Under the pieces are notes generated by a model that was not told the DNA's origin, did not search any database, and saw only the letters and a list, made by a program, of their open reading frames with translations. Shown here piece after piece: positions 10,286 to 21,535 of a stretch of 64,000 nt of DNA. Source of the stretch: Septoria linicola. Taxonomy: Eukaryota > Ascomycota > Dothideomycetes > Mycosphaerellales > Mycosphaerellaceae. A program made the translations under genes and the position numbers. The DNA lies in the NCBI GenBank assembly GCA_024114885.1, contig CP099428.1:62001-126000 (forward strand), given 5' to 3'. The stretch's first letter is position 1, and every line of letters begins with the position of its first letter.

Positions 10286-11353
10286 TCACAAGCCTCTCCT
10301 CAGCTCGATGATCCTCCTGGTAGCAGCTTCAAATTCTCTTCGATCGATCGTCCCCTCCCTCAGAGCCAAGACAATAGCTGCATGAGCTTCTTCGCCCTGG
10401 CCCACCTGTCGAACAGAAGCCAGAACAATATCCATGCCCGCCTGGCACGCCCGCACAGCCAGCTGGCCAGTATCGCCAAAAGGCTTGAGGCTACCAGCTT
10501 CCAGCGCATCTGTCATTGTGACGCCTTGAAAGCTCAATCTCTGTCTCAGCTCTTCCTGCACGATCTTCCTGCTCAGTCCGGCAGGGTGACCGTCATCCAG
10601 TGCGGGATAGATCGCCCAGGACATCATAATCATCTTCACGCCACTCTGGATGGCAGTCGAGTATGGCAGCATGTCGACATGCCTCAGCTCATCGGCAGAT
10701 ACATTGATTGTGACATGCCGTACGTCAGTATTTTCTTCCGCCGCGGCCGCTCCAAGACCTGGAAAGTGCTTCGCCGTAGCCGGGAAACCTCTCTGCTGTA
10801 AAGCTTCGATCCACTGGCCAGAAGCTTCGGCGACCTTCGATGGGTCTGAGCTGAAAGAACGCTGTTCTCGATCCGTAAAGTCTCCCTCCTGGCGGTGAAC
10901 ATCGAGGACGGGTGCTAAATCGGCATTGATGCCATACTGCGCAAAGACATCTGCAACATTGGCACCAGCTTCGCGCGCAGCACCAACAACGTCTCGAGAT
11001 GCACCGATGGCTTTGGCAGACTGTGCTGGTCCTCCGGGCAATCGGTTGACCTGACCGCCTTCCTGATCCGTCACAAGCAGCAAAGGATAGCCATCGTAGC
11101 CAGCAGATTCGCGATAGGCGTCTTGGAGGGAGCTAATCTGGCCTGGCAAGTCTTCCGCCTTGTCAATGTTCTCGCTATAGAATATGACGCCGCCGACTTT
11201 GCCTGCTTTGGTAGCGTCGAAGAGCGCCTGAGGAATGCTAGGACCAGGATAAGACCAAATAATGTGGTGGCCAACAGCTATGTCGTCTAAATCCGCAGTA
11301 GCCTGTGCAATGCACGTAAGAATGATGGCAGATACGCCTTGGAAGAAACGCAT
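10286..11353 (-). CDS. Secreted glycoside hydrolase family 3 protein (NagZ-like)
   Basis: One exon, 355 residues, ATG 11353. Residues 1-20 are a signal peptide (MRFFQGVSAIILTCIAQATA), so the enzyme is exported. The TIM-barrel core shows GGVIFYSENI, LLLVTDQEGGQVNRLPGGPA, INADLAPVLDVHR, TAKHFPGLGAAAAEENTD and GVTMTDALEAGSL, where the Asp at about 282 is the expected nucleophile. Size and motifs place it with the single-domain, beta-N-acetylhexosaminidase-like (NagZ) branch of GH3 and not the large two-domain beta-glucosidases. The loop after KHFPG lacks the Asp-His pair that many bacterial NagZ enzymes use as acid/base. The fold resembles bacterial GH3 proteins, so an old transfer is possible. 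The natural substrate is unknown. Confidence 0.85.
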   Translation of the reverse strand: MRFFQGVSAIILTCIAQATADLDDIAVGHHIIWSYPGPSIPQALFDATKAGKVGGVIFYSENIDKAEDLPGQISSLQDAYRESAGYDGYPLLLVTDQEGGQVNRLPGGPAQSAKAIGASRDVVGAAREAGANVADVFAQYGINADLAPVLDVHRQEGDFTDREQRSFSSDPSKVAEASGQWIEALQQRGFPATAKHFPGLGAAAAEENTDVRHVTINVSADELRHVDMLPYSTAIQSGVKMIMMSWAIYPALDDGHPAGLSRKIVQEELRQRLSFQGVTMTDALEAGSLKPFGDTGQLAVRACQAGMDIVLASVRQVGQGEEAHAAIVLALREGTIDRREFEAATRRIIELRRGL

Positions 11354-11524
11354 CTTTGAGAAATGGTGCTCGCGATTCAGATGTGAAGTCGAAGTACAAT
11401 TTTGGTGCTCCTTACCATGCTTGCAGCAAATCTGGTCTGACCTCGATTATCCTTGAGCGAGCATCCTGTACAAACCTGTTCCCTGAGCATGCAGTTCAGC
11501 CGCAAGTGTTTCCTTGGCGGATCA

Positions 11525-12385
11525 CTACCACGGCACCTCTTTGCCATCATACACGTTGGGCGCCTTTGCATTCTCCCACCCAGGCACATGAATATTCAAA
11601 AATTTGCCGCTATGGGTCTTGTCGACCCTGAGGATGATGTCTTTGACGCTTGCAACGCCAGTCTCGACAGGCAGGTCTGCGTGTTCGCTGCCCAGATCCG
11701 TGGCCAGCCACTGTGACGTGATCAGCATACACCTCAGTACACAATTGATGACAGCCTTACTCCAGGAGAGACTGCCACGAAGGTAAAGTCCTCGTGGTCT
11801 TCAGCGTACAGTGCTGTCAACATGTTCATGGCCGCCTTCGAGATTTTGTACGAGTGCGTCGGAGCATGTTTCGCGTAGCGTTTGGCATATGCGATCGAGC
11901 TCATCGATGTAGAGCTAGATAGTCTGCTTAGCGGGATAACTTCATCCATATCCAAGGTGGACATACATGTTGATGACTTTCTTGTCTGTGCCTTGCTCCA
12001 GTAGTGGAAGGAAGGCCGAGGTGATGACTTGTACGCCCACGAGATTGACATCGAGCACCTTTCTCAGATCTGCGGCTGGGACAGAGCGGGTGCCCTTCGG
12101 AGTGATCGACATGATCCCAGCATTATTGACCAGGACATCAAGAGATTGAGAGTGCTTCTTCACTTCTGCGATACCCTTCTGTACGCTTTCCTCGTTGGTC
12201 AGATCGTCAATCACAATATTGATGACTCTGCCGTTGGAACTGTTGATGATAGACTCTAGCTGGGCACTGCTGCCTCGAGTGATAGCAAAGACCTTGGAAA
12301 CTTGGGCTTCGGGAAGTGCTACAAGCTGCTTGACCAGTTCGAGGCCGATGCCTCGAGAGGTCCCTGTGATTGCGAAGGCCGACAT
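11525..12385 (-). CDS. Short-chain dehydrogenase/reductase, three exons
   Basis: Exons on the minus strand are 12385-11967, 11923-11761 and 11710-11525, joined by GTATGT...CAG (43 bases) and GTAAGG...CAG (50 bases) introns; together they give 255 residues. The Rossmann cofactor site is TGTSRGIG (residues 7-14), NNAG follows strand 4, and the catalytic YKISK (YxxxK) lies in exon 2. SPG and WLATDLG meet exactly across the second intron, the usual SDR PGW-T motif, which supports the model. It is a cytosolic classical-type SDR of the C-factor/sniffer-like size class, NAD(P)H-dependent, substrate unknown. The start at 12385 opens directly into the first beta strand. Confidence 0.88.
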
Positions 12386-14218
12386 GCTGCTTGAAGTGCT
12401 GCAAATTTAGTGGTACGAGGATAGTGTTGCGAGTGTGGTACTGCGACCCTAGTGTCGTGATAGCAGTCATGCTGTAGCTAACTTATACCAATACGTTCTG
12501 AACAGCAATTGGCTTCTACCCACGGGGTCAGTCATCGTGCAACCATATGCCAATTCAGACATGCTTCCAAAGCGAACGTTTGCGTGTTCGTTAAATCCGA
12601 ATAGCAGAACAGTTTCCACTGCGTCCTGTCATGCTGGTGCCAGGCTTCAAGGATTGCGATCCTTTAGCTGACTTCTCGGCCGAGAAGTGGTATTGTCCGC
12701 TGGACTTTGGAGCTCATTATTCAGCAGCTATGAGCGACTCCATACTCTGGCAGGACGCTTAGAATATCACGATAAGATTGATGCTCTTAGTTGAAGATGT
12801 ACGCAGAAAGCAGGTGATCGAAAAGCGAAGGAGCTGCCGCGGCGAAGACGATCACGTGATTAGAATTGAGAATCCGAGACTAGATTTCTCATTCGGCCCT
12901 ACAAACATCGCCTCTACAACAACGTTTCACCGACAGGTCGTCGCTCACAGCGCTCAGCTGCAATGGTCGTAACTTGCAACTATCAACACCTGCAATGGCC
13001 AGCCTTGCGCGCACTACATGCAGGAAAGTGTCTCCCACACCACGATATGCCGAATCAATGAGGCATCGTGTCACCGACGAAGCAACGAGCAGCATGTCTC
13101 CACGGAGAGATACAAGTCTGATGCCGTTCCCAGCTCAGCTAGCTGAACTATCGTCCAGGTAAATTGCGTCAACTTGCTGCCAGGCGACTGACCACGCGAC
13201 CGGGAGTGTGCACTCAGTGCCGACGCCATGCGCGCATCTCGTTCAGCGGCGTACTGGCACCTAAAGATTTGGTCGTCCTGGCGAACAGTATGAAGCCGAT
13301 GCCGTGGCTGCCACGTCGTGTTCCGGAGCCACGAGCGTCTCCGATGAGCATCCCGTTTTGCCACTGTGGTTGGCTTCCACTGCGCTGACTTCCGCTGCGC
13401 GTGGCATGTGCTGTGGTCGTAGGCCAAATCTGAGGTCTTCGGAACACTCGAACACGGTAGCCTTGCTACACCCAGGAAGAAACGGCATGTTTCTAGTCCC
13501 TAATCACAGGCCATTCTAGTCACTCTTATGTCCAATCTCAGCAACGCGCAGCCCTGGATGTGTCTCACCATTCTCAACCACTTTCTTGTGCTAGATGTTG
13601 GGAACTGACTTACCTTAGCCTTGCTTCCTTCTCAACGCGCCAGCAATTCTCACAAGCTGAAAATAGAGCCCAGGCTGTATGCTGAATCTGCAGTAGATCA
13701 TGGCGTCAAGGCAAGAAACAGCGGCATGGCACTTTCATCACTGTTGGCACTACTGGCACCAGTCCTGGAGCCGAGCTGCTACGGACGACTGCGTGAGGAA
13801 TGCAACTACGACGTTCGCCTCTGTCACATCTAGGCTCGGATCTAGGCTCGGGCATTTGAGCACTTTTCAGACAGTTTCCGCAAGCTCAACAAGCACTACC
13901 ATCAAAGTCAGTTACGGCAGACATGCCATATGCATACGAAATCTATATGGCCGACATTGAACAGACGTGGAGCCGGCAGTCAAGTGGCCATCAAGGCGTA
14001 TGCGCCAAGTTAACGGTTACTGGCGGCGACAGCGGAAAATTTTCACCCAATCAAAGTGAAGGCCAAGCATAGAACCCACGTTGCGTGAACCATACCCACG
14101 CAGAGGCCCACAGCATATGGGACCTCTCGCCTATCTCGAACGTCACATCAGTAGCTACACCCTTCCTACTTAAGTAGGAGTGGCTCTTGCATTGACCAGT
14201 CGCACAAACAGCGCAGTC
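12386..14218. other. Intergenic, 1.8 kb, no gene seen
   Basis: Lies between the starts of the divergent SDR and MFS genes. Frames of up to 118 codons overlap on both strands with no domain signature, and intron signals do not join them into anything recognisable. The only structured element noted is the palindrome at 12671-12688. Confidence 0.5.
12671..12688. promoter_or_regulatory. 18-base perfect palindrome upstream of the SDR
   Basis: ACTTCTCGG is followed at once by its exact reverse complement CCGAGAAGT, 286 bases upstream of the SDR start codon. The CGG/CCG core resembles half-sites of Zn2Cys6 regulators. A binding role is only a guess; a perfect palindrome of this length may arise by chance about once in a few windows of this size. 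Confidence 0.3.
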
Positions 14219-15941
14219 ATGGGGTACGATGAGAAGAAGCCTCAGGTGGCTATCGACATCGATACAGCCTCTGAAGAACGATCGGCACAGCTCTCGAGCG
14301 AGAATTCCACAACCGATACCGAAGCAGAACAGCAGACCACAACCCCACTGAAGACATCTCGCTGGCGTCGTATCGTCGGAGTGTTATGGGACTCGTTTGA
14401 CGGCTCGCCCAAGGAGCGACGATACGTCCGCAAACTCGATACATTCCTGCTGTCGTACATGTGCTTGGCCTATTTCATCAAGCAGCTTGATCAAACAAAC
14501 ATTTCGAATGCATTTGTCTCCGGCATGCGAGAGGACCTGGAGCTCTATGGCAATGAGAGGAACTGGCTCAACACATGGTTCAACATCGGGATTCTACTCG
14601 GAACGATACCCAGTCAAATGATTCAGCTTGAACACATTCGACCCAGTATCTGGCTTCCTTCCTGCGAGATCTTCTGGAGCATATTAGTCGTCGCCATGGG
14701 GTTTGCAAAGAATGTGGAGACTCTGTACGCCCTACGTTTCTTTGTAGGGTTCGCAGAAGCCTGCTGCTTCCCAGGATTTGCTGCGCTACTTGGAGGATGG
14801 TATGGTGTCAACCAGCTCGTGAGACTCGACCAGCGCACAAGTCAAGGTATTTGAGGCTAAGGATCTGTAACAGGCTAAGCGAGCGGCTCTTTTCGAGCAA
14901 TCGTCAGCGATTGGTAACATGTTCTCTGGATACCTTCAGGCTGCGCTGTACACTGGCATGAATGGTCATCTTGGACTGAAAGGTGGGATCCTCTCATTGA
15001 GCACCATGCATGCGCTAATTTAGCTGTCCAGGATGGCAATGGATGTTCGTCATCGATGGAATGTCAGTTTAATCAATGTGCAAGTCAAGGTATCTACAGC
15101 TGACAATCTGCAATAGCATCGGCATTCCCGTAGGCATCTGGGGACTCTTCGCCATTCCAGATCTACCACACAACACGCGCGCTTTCTACTGGACGGCAGC
15201 AGACAAGGAGTACACCCTCGAGCGAGTCCAGAAGCTGGGACGTCCGCCCACACCTAAGCTTACTTTCAAGGCTGTCTGGGGATTATTCACTAATTGGAGG
15301 CTCTGGCTCTTCATCCTCCCATACCTCATGGTCGGCCAAGCTATCAGTGGCGTCAAATACTTCAATTTGTACCTGAAATGGGACGGCTGGAGTGTGGTGC
15401 ACACAAACGTCTTGCCAACTGGCGGAGACGCTTTGAGTGTTGTTGCAGCCCTATTCTTCGGCATCCTTGCTGATCAGACGGGGCTCAATGCGACATTGGT
15501 CGTAATCGTGCAGGCATTGGTTATCACGAGTAACGCTATGCTGGCCGCTTGGTGTTCAGGCCACTCTCTTTCCAAGGGCAGCCTGCTGTTTGCGTACTAT
15601 TTGAGTTACGCTGGAATGGCAGCGCAGCCAATCGTCATCGTAAGTGGTTCCAGCCTGATCTCCAGACTGGAGACTACAGCTAACATGACCAGTCCTGGGG
15701 CAATCACCTTGCCGCCTCCGATCCCATACTACGACAAATGCTTGTCGCTTGTGGCAATGTTGCGTCTTACACGTTCAATGCGTGGCTTCCCTTAGTGGCT
15801 TTCCCAACTTACGATGCGCCAAAATACGACTATGGCTACCAAATTTTGGTCATGTTCAGCGGACTGGCTATTGTCGGTGTGGTGTCGATGCATTTGCTGC
15901 GTGAAAAGTTCGCACAGAAGAGTGGGCGTGCTTACACCTAG
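14219..15941 (+). CDS. MFS transporter, Dal5/Fen2 (anion:cation symporter) type
   Basis: Five exons: 14219-14818, 14874-14982, 15032-15062, 15117-15639 and 15693-15941. All junctions are GT-AG and in phase, giving 503 residues. The first ATG (MGYDEKK) is used; the frame upstream has only a GTG. The N-terminal 65 residues are polar, then membrane segments begin at LDTFLLSYMCLAYFIKQLDQ. TNISNAFVSGM and ALRFFVGFAEACCFPGF fit the allantoate/pantothenate/vitamin permease branch (Dal5, Fen2, Liz1). It is a plasma-membrane proton symporter for a small organic anion; the exact substrate cannot be read from sequence. It lies just upstream of a Zn2Cys6 regulator on the same strand, which may control it. 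Confidence 0.85.
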
Positions 15942-16377
15942 ATACATGTTCGTTCTCAATGCAGCAATCTGACAATTGACAATTTGACAGTCCATCGATT
16001 TCAAGGCACCGCTCTCCACTTGATACTTCGTGAGTCGTTACGTCAGCAGTTACATGTCGCTCGATGGCTTTAGAGCCACTGATAGCTTATGAAGGCTCCC
16101 TAAAGCCTTGGTGTCTCAATGACATCCAGAGCTATCTGTCTCAGGCTCGAAAGGATGCGTGGATATGTGCGGGCCTGATCGAGGACTGGGCGGCTACAAC
16201 GGATGCAAAAGTCATGGTACGGTATCACAATCATCCTTCCCTCGCGATCCCATTTCTCCAGCGAGGCAGGTCTTCCTCTGCCAAGATTGACATGCACGCA
16301 TTTGCGATACTGCACTATGCCAATCATAGGCTAAAGTCCTCAACAGAGAGGACCTCTTTGAGGAGCATGTACACACC
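15942..16377 (+). other. Intergenic, presumed promoter of the Zn2Cys6 gene
   Basis: A small open frame from ATG 16064 runs to 16390 (108 codons) and overlaps the start of the regulator gene in another register. It has no domain features and is more likely leader sequence than a gene. Confidence 0.45.
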
Positions 16378-18534
16378 ATGCCGCCATTAAGAACGCAAGA
16401 TAGGCCGCGGCAAGATCCTGTATCCTGCCAGCTCTGTCGCACCAAAAAGTTGAAGTACAGTTTGATGTGGATTGGTTACACGTCGGAGACACTGGCTGAC
16501 AGCGTTGATTCCTGCCAGGTGTGATCGGCTCTCGCCATGCTCAAATTGCAAGAGTAGAGGGCTCGCTTGCGAGTATCGTGGTGAAAGACCACCAACAAGT
16601 GTAAACCAACACTACTACGATGAATTACGTGCAGAGAATCGGGCTATCCAGGCGAGGCTGGATCACCTAGAGCAAGCAGGCTTCAAGACTCATCGCTCCG
16701 GCTACTCTTCACCAGCCGCGCAGCCTCATGCAGCTTCAGCGAAAATCGCATCGCGCGCCAAAACGGAAGCAACAGAGGCGGATGAAGATTCTCACTGGCT
16801 CGAATCTGTCGGTGCGCGCTCGGATGCTATCCTGCCGCACTTCGCGGATCGAGTTGCTATCAGATTGCAGACACTTGAGCAGTCATTGGCAACCGAACAG
16901 CCATCCGAACTGCGTACCATCCACATGCCCACCTGCGATGTCGCTGTATCGTTCCTCGATGCCTATGCCAGTCATCTGGATTCGATGCAACATATTCTGC
17001 ACATCGAAAGCACACAAGATGCAATGGATCGTGTCTACACCGGCATTGCGAATGGTCAAGAGGTCGACCCAGGAGCACTGTGTCTAATCCTCGGCATCTG
17101 CGCCTGCGTGGCCTTCTACTGGACTGTCGGCTCATCGTGTGGCGATGCTTTGTTCGACAAGCATGAGCCTGCTCACAAAGTATCGTCTATCTGGGCGAAG
17201 CAGAGCCTCTATGCCATGGAAGAGATTCACATGGCCACGGCAGATCCTACTCTGGAAGCAGTGCAGAGCATGGTCATGTTGACTTTCTTGTTCTATCACA
17301 TGGAAGGCTTCACAGGGAGGGTGAAGCTCATGCACGCCTCGGCGATCGCATTAGCCCATTCTCTTGGGCTACACAAAACGGACTCTCCTCGACGGCCGGC
17401 ACCCAAGAACCAGGCAGAAGTCATCGATCGAGAGGTTCGACGAAAGGTATGGTGGCACTTGACGTGTACTGACTGGATCCTCTCCTTCATGGGCGGGTCC
17501 CAAGAAGGCAGCTACAATGTGAGCCCACGAAACATGACTGTCAACCTGCCACGCAACTTGAATCGAAAGGACCTCAGCACAGAAGGACCAGACTTTACTC
17601 GACCATTATCTGAGCCTACCATGATGTCCTACTACTTGCAGCGCATCAAGCTTGCTACCATATGTCGCGACATAGCCGATGATCTCTGGCAATCCATTCA
17701 GTACAGTGATCCGGAAGATGTCGACCCCAACGTCATCGCTGCTCTTGATTCCAAGTTTGATCAGCAATTGCGAGAATTGCCACTCTTCATGCGGCTCGAC
17801 GTCCCCATGGAGCAGCTCAAGGTTGATTACGGGGACGATCATGCATCATCTCTGGACACTCAACGGATCATGATTCATCTCATGCTCAATACCAGACGTT
17901 GCAAGCTACATATGCCATTCCTTGTGCGAGTCAAGACAAACCCTCGGTTTGCCCAATCTCGGGCGATGGGCTTGCAAGCTGCAAGAGCTGTCTTTGAGGC
18001 AAGGCGACACGCCATGCGCGATACGCAGTCCTTTGGTGCGAATCACCTGAAGCTTGGTGGTCTACTTCAGGTAAGTTGTGCTCGACAGAGTAACACCACT
18101 CAAGCTGACACCCAGACAGCACATATTCTGCGCCACGATAGTGCTGGTCATGGACCTCTGCATCAACAGAGACGTTGGCGCCGGTGCAACACTATCAGAA
18201 GTTCGTGAAGGTCTACGAGTAATGGAAGATGCTCGAGACTCTTCCCCCAATGGGCCGCCGCTTCCACGAGTCTTTGTTGAACATCCTTCGAAAGCACAAA
18301 ATCCATCTGCCAAGTTTCGATGCGGCAGCTTCAACTGATGGCACACAGGCAGCAAGACTTCCAACACATGACCTTATGAACGTCTCTATGGATCCAATGA
18401 GCACTGATCTTAGCATACCATCGGCAGGATTCGAGTTCGATGGCATGTGGCAAGATTTCTTGAATAGCGGTCCGACACTCAATCCTCAGGAGTGGGACGC
18501 CTTATTCTCGGATCTCGATATGCAGCCCATGTAA
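16378..18534 (+). CDS. Zn2Cys6 fungal transcription factor with apparent frameshift
   Basis: Exon 1 is 16378-16454, exon 2 is 16519-18070 and exon 3 starts at 18120. The first intron splits the zinc cluster exactly before its third Cys. After splicing the six cysteines are at 17, 20, 27, 33, 36 and 43 (CX2CX6CX5CX2CX6C). A middle-homology (fungal_trans) region follows, with HILHIESTQDAMD, VQSMVMLTFLFYHMEGFTG and DREVRRKVWWHLTCTDWILS. In exon 3 the frame that starts HIFCATIVLVMDLCINRD and reads to MEDARDSSP must shift by one base at the C5 run 18244-18248 to continue as MGRRFHESLLNILRKHKIHL and reach the stop at 18534. Both sides look like one conserved tail, so one C is probably extra, either as a true inactivating indel or a base-calling error. 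Likely nuclear, DNA-binding, perhaps a local regulator of the flanking carriers. Confidence 0.75.
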
Positions 18535-18801
18535 TGCAGGAAGATCTGCCTATGAGCTCGCTCGCATTCTACCTGATTGAGACATGTTAATCGCGCCATA
18601 CACGACTGCTCCCAGCCATACCACGCCTGGTCGCTTCTGGTTGGCCGAGCGCGAATCCTTCAGCCAGATGTGGAGACACGTCTTCGGAGACTCCATGGAA
18701 TGGTGATGGAGGCAGGATGGGAGATAAAAACGTAAGCGGTGCTCGCTCTTTCACTGCGCAGGACACATTGTGGACTTGTGCAGAGCCAGGCAAGGTAGGC
18801 A

Positions 18802-20306
18802 ATGGCCACAGAAAGTAACAATATGTCAACAACGCACGCTTCCGAGGACCTGAACAAGACTCTGGCAAGCAAAGACAGCAGCGCTACACAACATGAGGAA
18901 CAAATCTCTGAAGTTAGGTCAGTGTAATTACAGTTCCATGCTGCGCGCGGATATTGACGAAGAGTGCAGCGTACGATCTGTGCTAGCGCTAGCAGGCAGT
19001 GCCTTGGCATACTTTTGCACAGTAGGCTTCATGAATGCATATGGTGTCTTCCAACAGGTAAGCGTCCATACGCTTGTGAGCTCTCGAGGCAATCTGCGAT
19101 TACATCGCTTCAGTCGTGCACAATGCCTTGGAAATTCAAACAGCACTGACTTGGTCACAGTACTACACAGCACACTACCTCCCCACCTACTCGAACTTCC
19201 AGATCTCATGGATCGGCTCCGTTGCAACATTTGTCCTCTTCGCATGCGCTCCAGCAGCAGGTCTGTTGGCAGACAAGTATGGACCAAGCCTGCCCATTCT
19301 GATCGGCTCCATTCTTGAAATCATCGCAATATTCATGGTCTCTTTGTGCAGAAGATACTACCAGTTCTTCCTCGCGCAGGCAGTTCTGCTTGGTGTTGGA
19401 ATGTCGTTCATTGCGATCGCCACATCGACCATCGTACCACTGTACTTCAAGCGGAACAGAGCCCTGGCACAAGGCATCTCTATCGGCGGATCAAGTCTGG
19501 GAGGCATCCTTTGGCCCATCGCTCTCGATCAAATGCTCAACAAGGATGACGTTTCCTTCGGCTGGACGATGCGAATCATTGGCTTTGTGATGATACCTCT
19601 CCTCGTCATGGTCCTCATCTTCGTCCGTAAGCCGGCAGTTCCCACCAGTACCACAGTTGATACCGTGGAGAACGCCTCGGAACCAGAGAAGAAGAACGCC
19701 GAAGAGACCACTCCCAAAAAGACCATCCCCTCCACTCTCAAACAACCACCCTTCATCCTCCTCTGTCTCGGCCTGGCCATCGCCTACCTCGGCTTCTTCG
19801 CGCCCATCTTCTACATCTCCGTATACGCCACCTCTCTCGGCTTCAGCGAAGGCTTCGCCTTCTACCTCATCTCCATCCTCAACGGCGCATCCCTCTTTGG
19901 CCGCATCCTGCCAGGCTTCATCGCAGACCGATACGGTCACTTCAATATCCTCGTCCTTGCATCGGTATCTTCCGGTTTAGTAGTGTTCTGCTGGACTACT
20001 GCAACATCGATACCCGGATTGGTGATCTGGACGATCGCGTATGGATTTACGAGTGGAGCGATTTTGAGTTTACAATTGGCTTGTGCTACGGGCTTGACGA
20101 GTGAGAAAGAGAGAGGGAAGGCGATTGGGGTGGCGATGGGGAGCGTGAGCTTGACAGGGTTGTTTGGCACACCGGTGGCAGGAGAATTGGTGGAGAGGGG
20201 GGATGGAAGCTTGGCGGGGTTTGCTGGGGCGATGTTGGTGGGTGGAGGGTTGTTGTTGGGGTGTGCGAGGTTGGGGAAGAGTCGGGAGTTGTGGGCCAGG
20301 GTGTAG
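18802..20306 (+). CDS. MFS monocarboxylate-type transporter
   Basis: Proposed exons are 18802-18917, 18970-19057 and 19161-20306 (449 residues). The second junction (CAG|GTAAGC...TCACAG) joins GVFQQ to YYTAHYLP and is firm. The first intron (GTCAGT to GTGCAG, 52 bases) is tentative; starting at ATG 18938 without it is the alternative. Membrane segments include SWIGSVATFVLFACAPAAGL, LLGVGMSFIAIATSTIVPLY and FILLCLGLAIAYLGFFAPIF. YFKRNRALAQGISIGGSSLGG is the typical motif of fungal monocarboxylate permease-like carriers. Such proteins sit in the plasma membrane; many are orphans. A short gap of 267 bases separates it from the regulator gene upstream. Confidence 0.82.
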
Positions 20307-20688
20307 CACTCCTGCGAAAAAGTGTTAGGTATGAAGGCAAGATTGGTAGGGCGTGTCTGGCGAAGCTCCACTCCAGTGTAGTATATGATATGCGACATTC
20401 AGAGCTATCTGCTTTCTTTGAGCAGTAACTCAACCCTCGGCTCCGACTGTGTAACCCGTCTGCGCCAAAGTCGAATCGAACTGGTATCAGTGTCGCTGGT
20501 CTCTGTACATATCATACATACTGTACATGTGCTGTATCTGTAGGGTCGCGAAGCACTCCAGCTTCTTGTTGCGGCAAAAGCGATGCTCTCTCCGTCGATA
20601 TCAATCTCGTCTCGTCTCGTCTCGCTGCCCCATGATGCTTCTTTTCGCTCATCGCCCACCAGTCCCATTTCTACCAAGTCAGATTGGA
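20307..20688. other. Intergenic between convergent genes
   Basis: Holds the 3' ends of the MFS gene and of the Aim19-like gene. A CTCGT microsatellite of about four units lies at 20607-20627. No gene is seen. Confidence 0.55.
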
Positions 20689-21163
20689 CTACTTCCCCCC
20701 AACCAACGGCTTAATCTCATCCCGATTCCCCTTCCAATACGCCCACCCTCCAGCGACCGCATTCACCGCACACAACCCCATCGTCACACCTCTCGTCGCG
20801 CCTCTCGCAGTAAACTTCTGCCCTAGCTTGACCTGCCTCCTTCTCGCAAGGACAAAATACGCCATACTCCACGCGCTCATCAAACCAGCACTGTCCTTCT
20901 TGAAGCCTTGTACGTTGAGGTAGGAGGAGAAGACGAGGATGGGAGGGAAGAGCATGGGGATGGTTTGGAAGGGGCGGAGGTGTTGGGCTGTGATGAGGGT
21001 TGCGAGGAGCATGGGTGGGAGTGGGTTTTCTATCATTTCCAGTTAGTCGAAGTGTGGGATGTTGTGAGGGAAGACCAGACATACCACCCCATGCTTTGGC
21101 ATAGCTGAAGAGGCCTTGTTTCGCCTGTTCGGCATCCTTGGGGAGCTCGCCCGGCATGGGCAT
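20689..21163 (-). CDS. AIM19: Aim19-like mitochondrial membrane protein
   Basis: Two exons, 21163-21085 and 21029-20689, 139 residues. The donor GTATGT and acceptor ATAG restore the phase, joining FSYAKAWG to ENPLPPMLLATLITAQH. The protein is small and hydrophobic, with likely membrane segments at TIPMLFPPILVFSSYL, LMSAWSMAYFVLARRR and GVTMGLCAVNAVAGGWAYW. The QHLRPFQTIPMLFPP block and size fit the fungal Aim19 family (altered inheritance of mitochondria), a mitochondrial membrane protein of unknown mechanism. A donor five bases upstream (GTGGTA) would give almost the same protein. The family name is remembered rather than searched. Confidence 0.6.
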
Positions 21164-21535
21164 CTTGGTTGATGTTCTTTGTACTGTATTTTCCTTTTTG
21201 TCTACTCTCAGACGCTGTCTGCTATACCCGATTCCACACTGTCACATGCAATATGTTTCAATGCGGTCTATGTCTGGGATAGAAAGTTGATGTTGATGTC
21301 ATTCCATTTCCGTCAAGCTAGTCTGATTCACATGGAACAATAGTTATTCCGTTCCGGCGGCATCACCTTGCGACTGCCTCAAGATTGATGCTGATCTGTC
21401 AACAAAGGAAGTCTAAGAAAGTCTATACGCCGACACTTTCTGCTGTGTACTATCCAGCTGGCCACAGAATCTCGGTAGAAAACACCGGAATTGAGGAATG
21501 ACCTGAGCTCCATTCGAGAGGACAAAGTGGTCATC
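21164..21535. promoter_or_regulatory. Divergent promoter, Aim19-like / J-protein
   Basis: The 372 bases between two divergent start codons. No clear TATA box or conserved element is seen. Confidence 0.45.

Noticed and set aside
16064..16390. 108-codon frame before the Zn2Cys6 gene
   Set aside because: It overlaps the regulator start codon in another frame and has no recognisable features.
20470..20490. Box B-like GTTCGATTC on the minus strand
   Set aside because: Flanking bases do not pair as a T stem and no acceptor stem is found.
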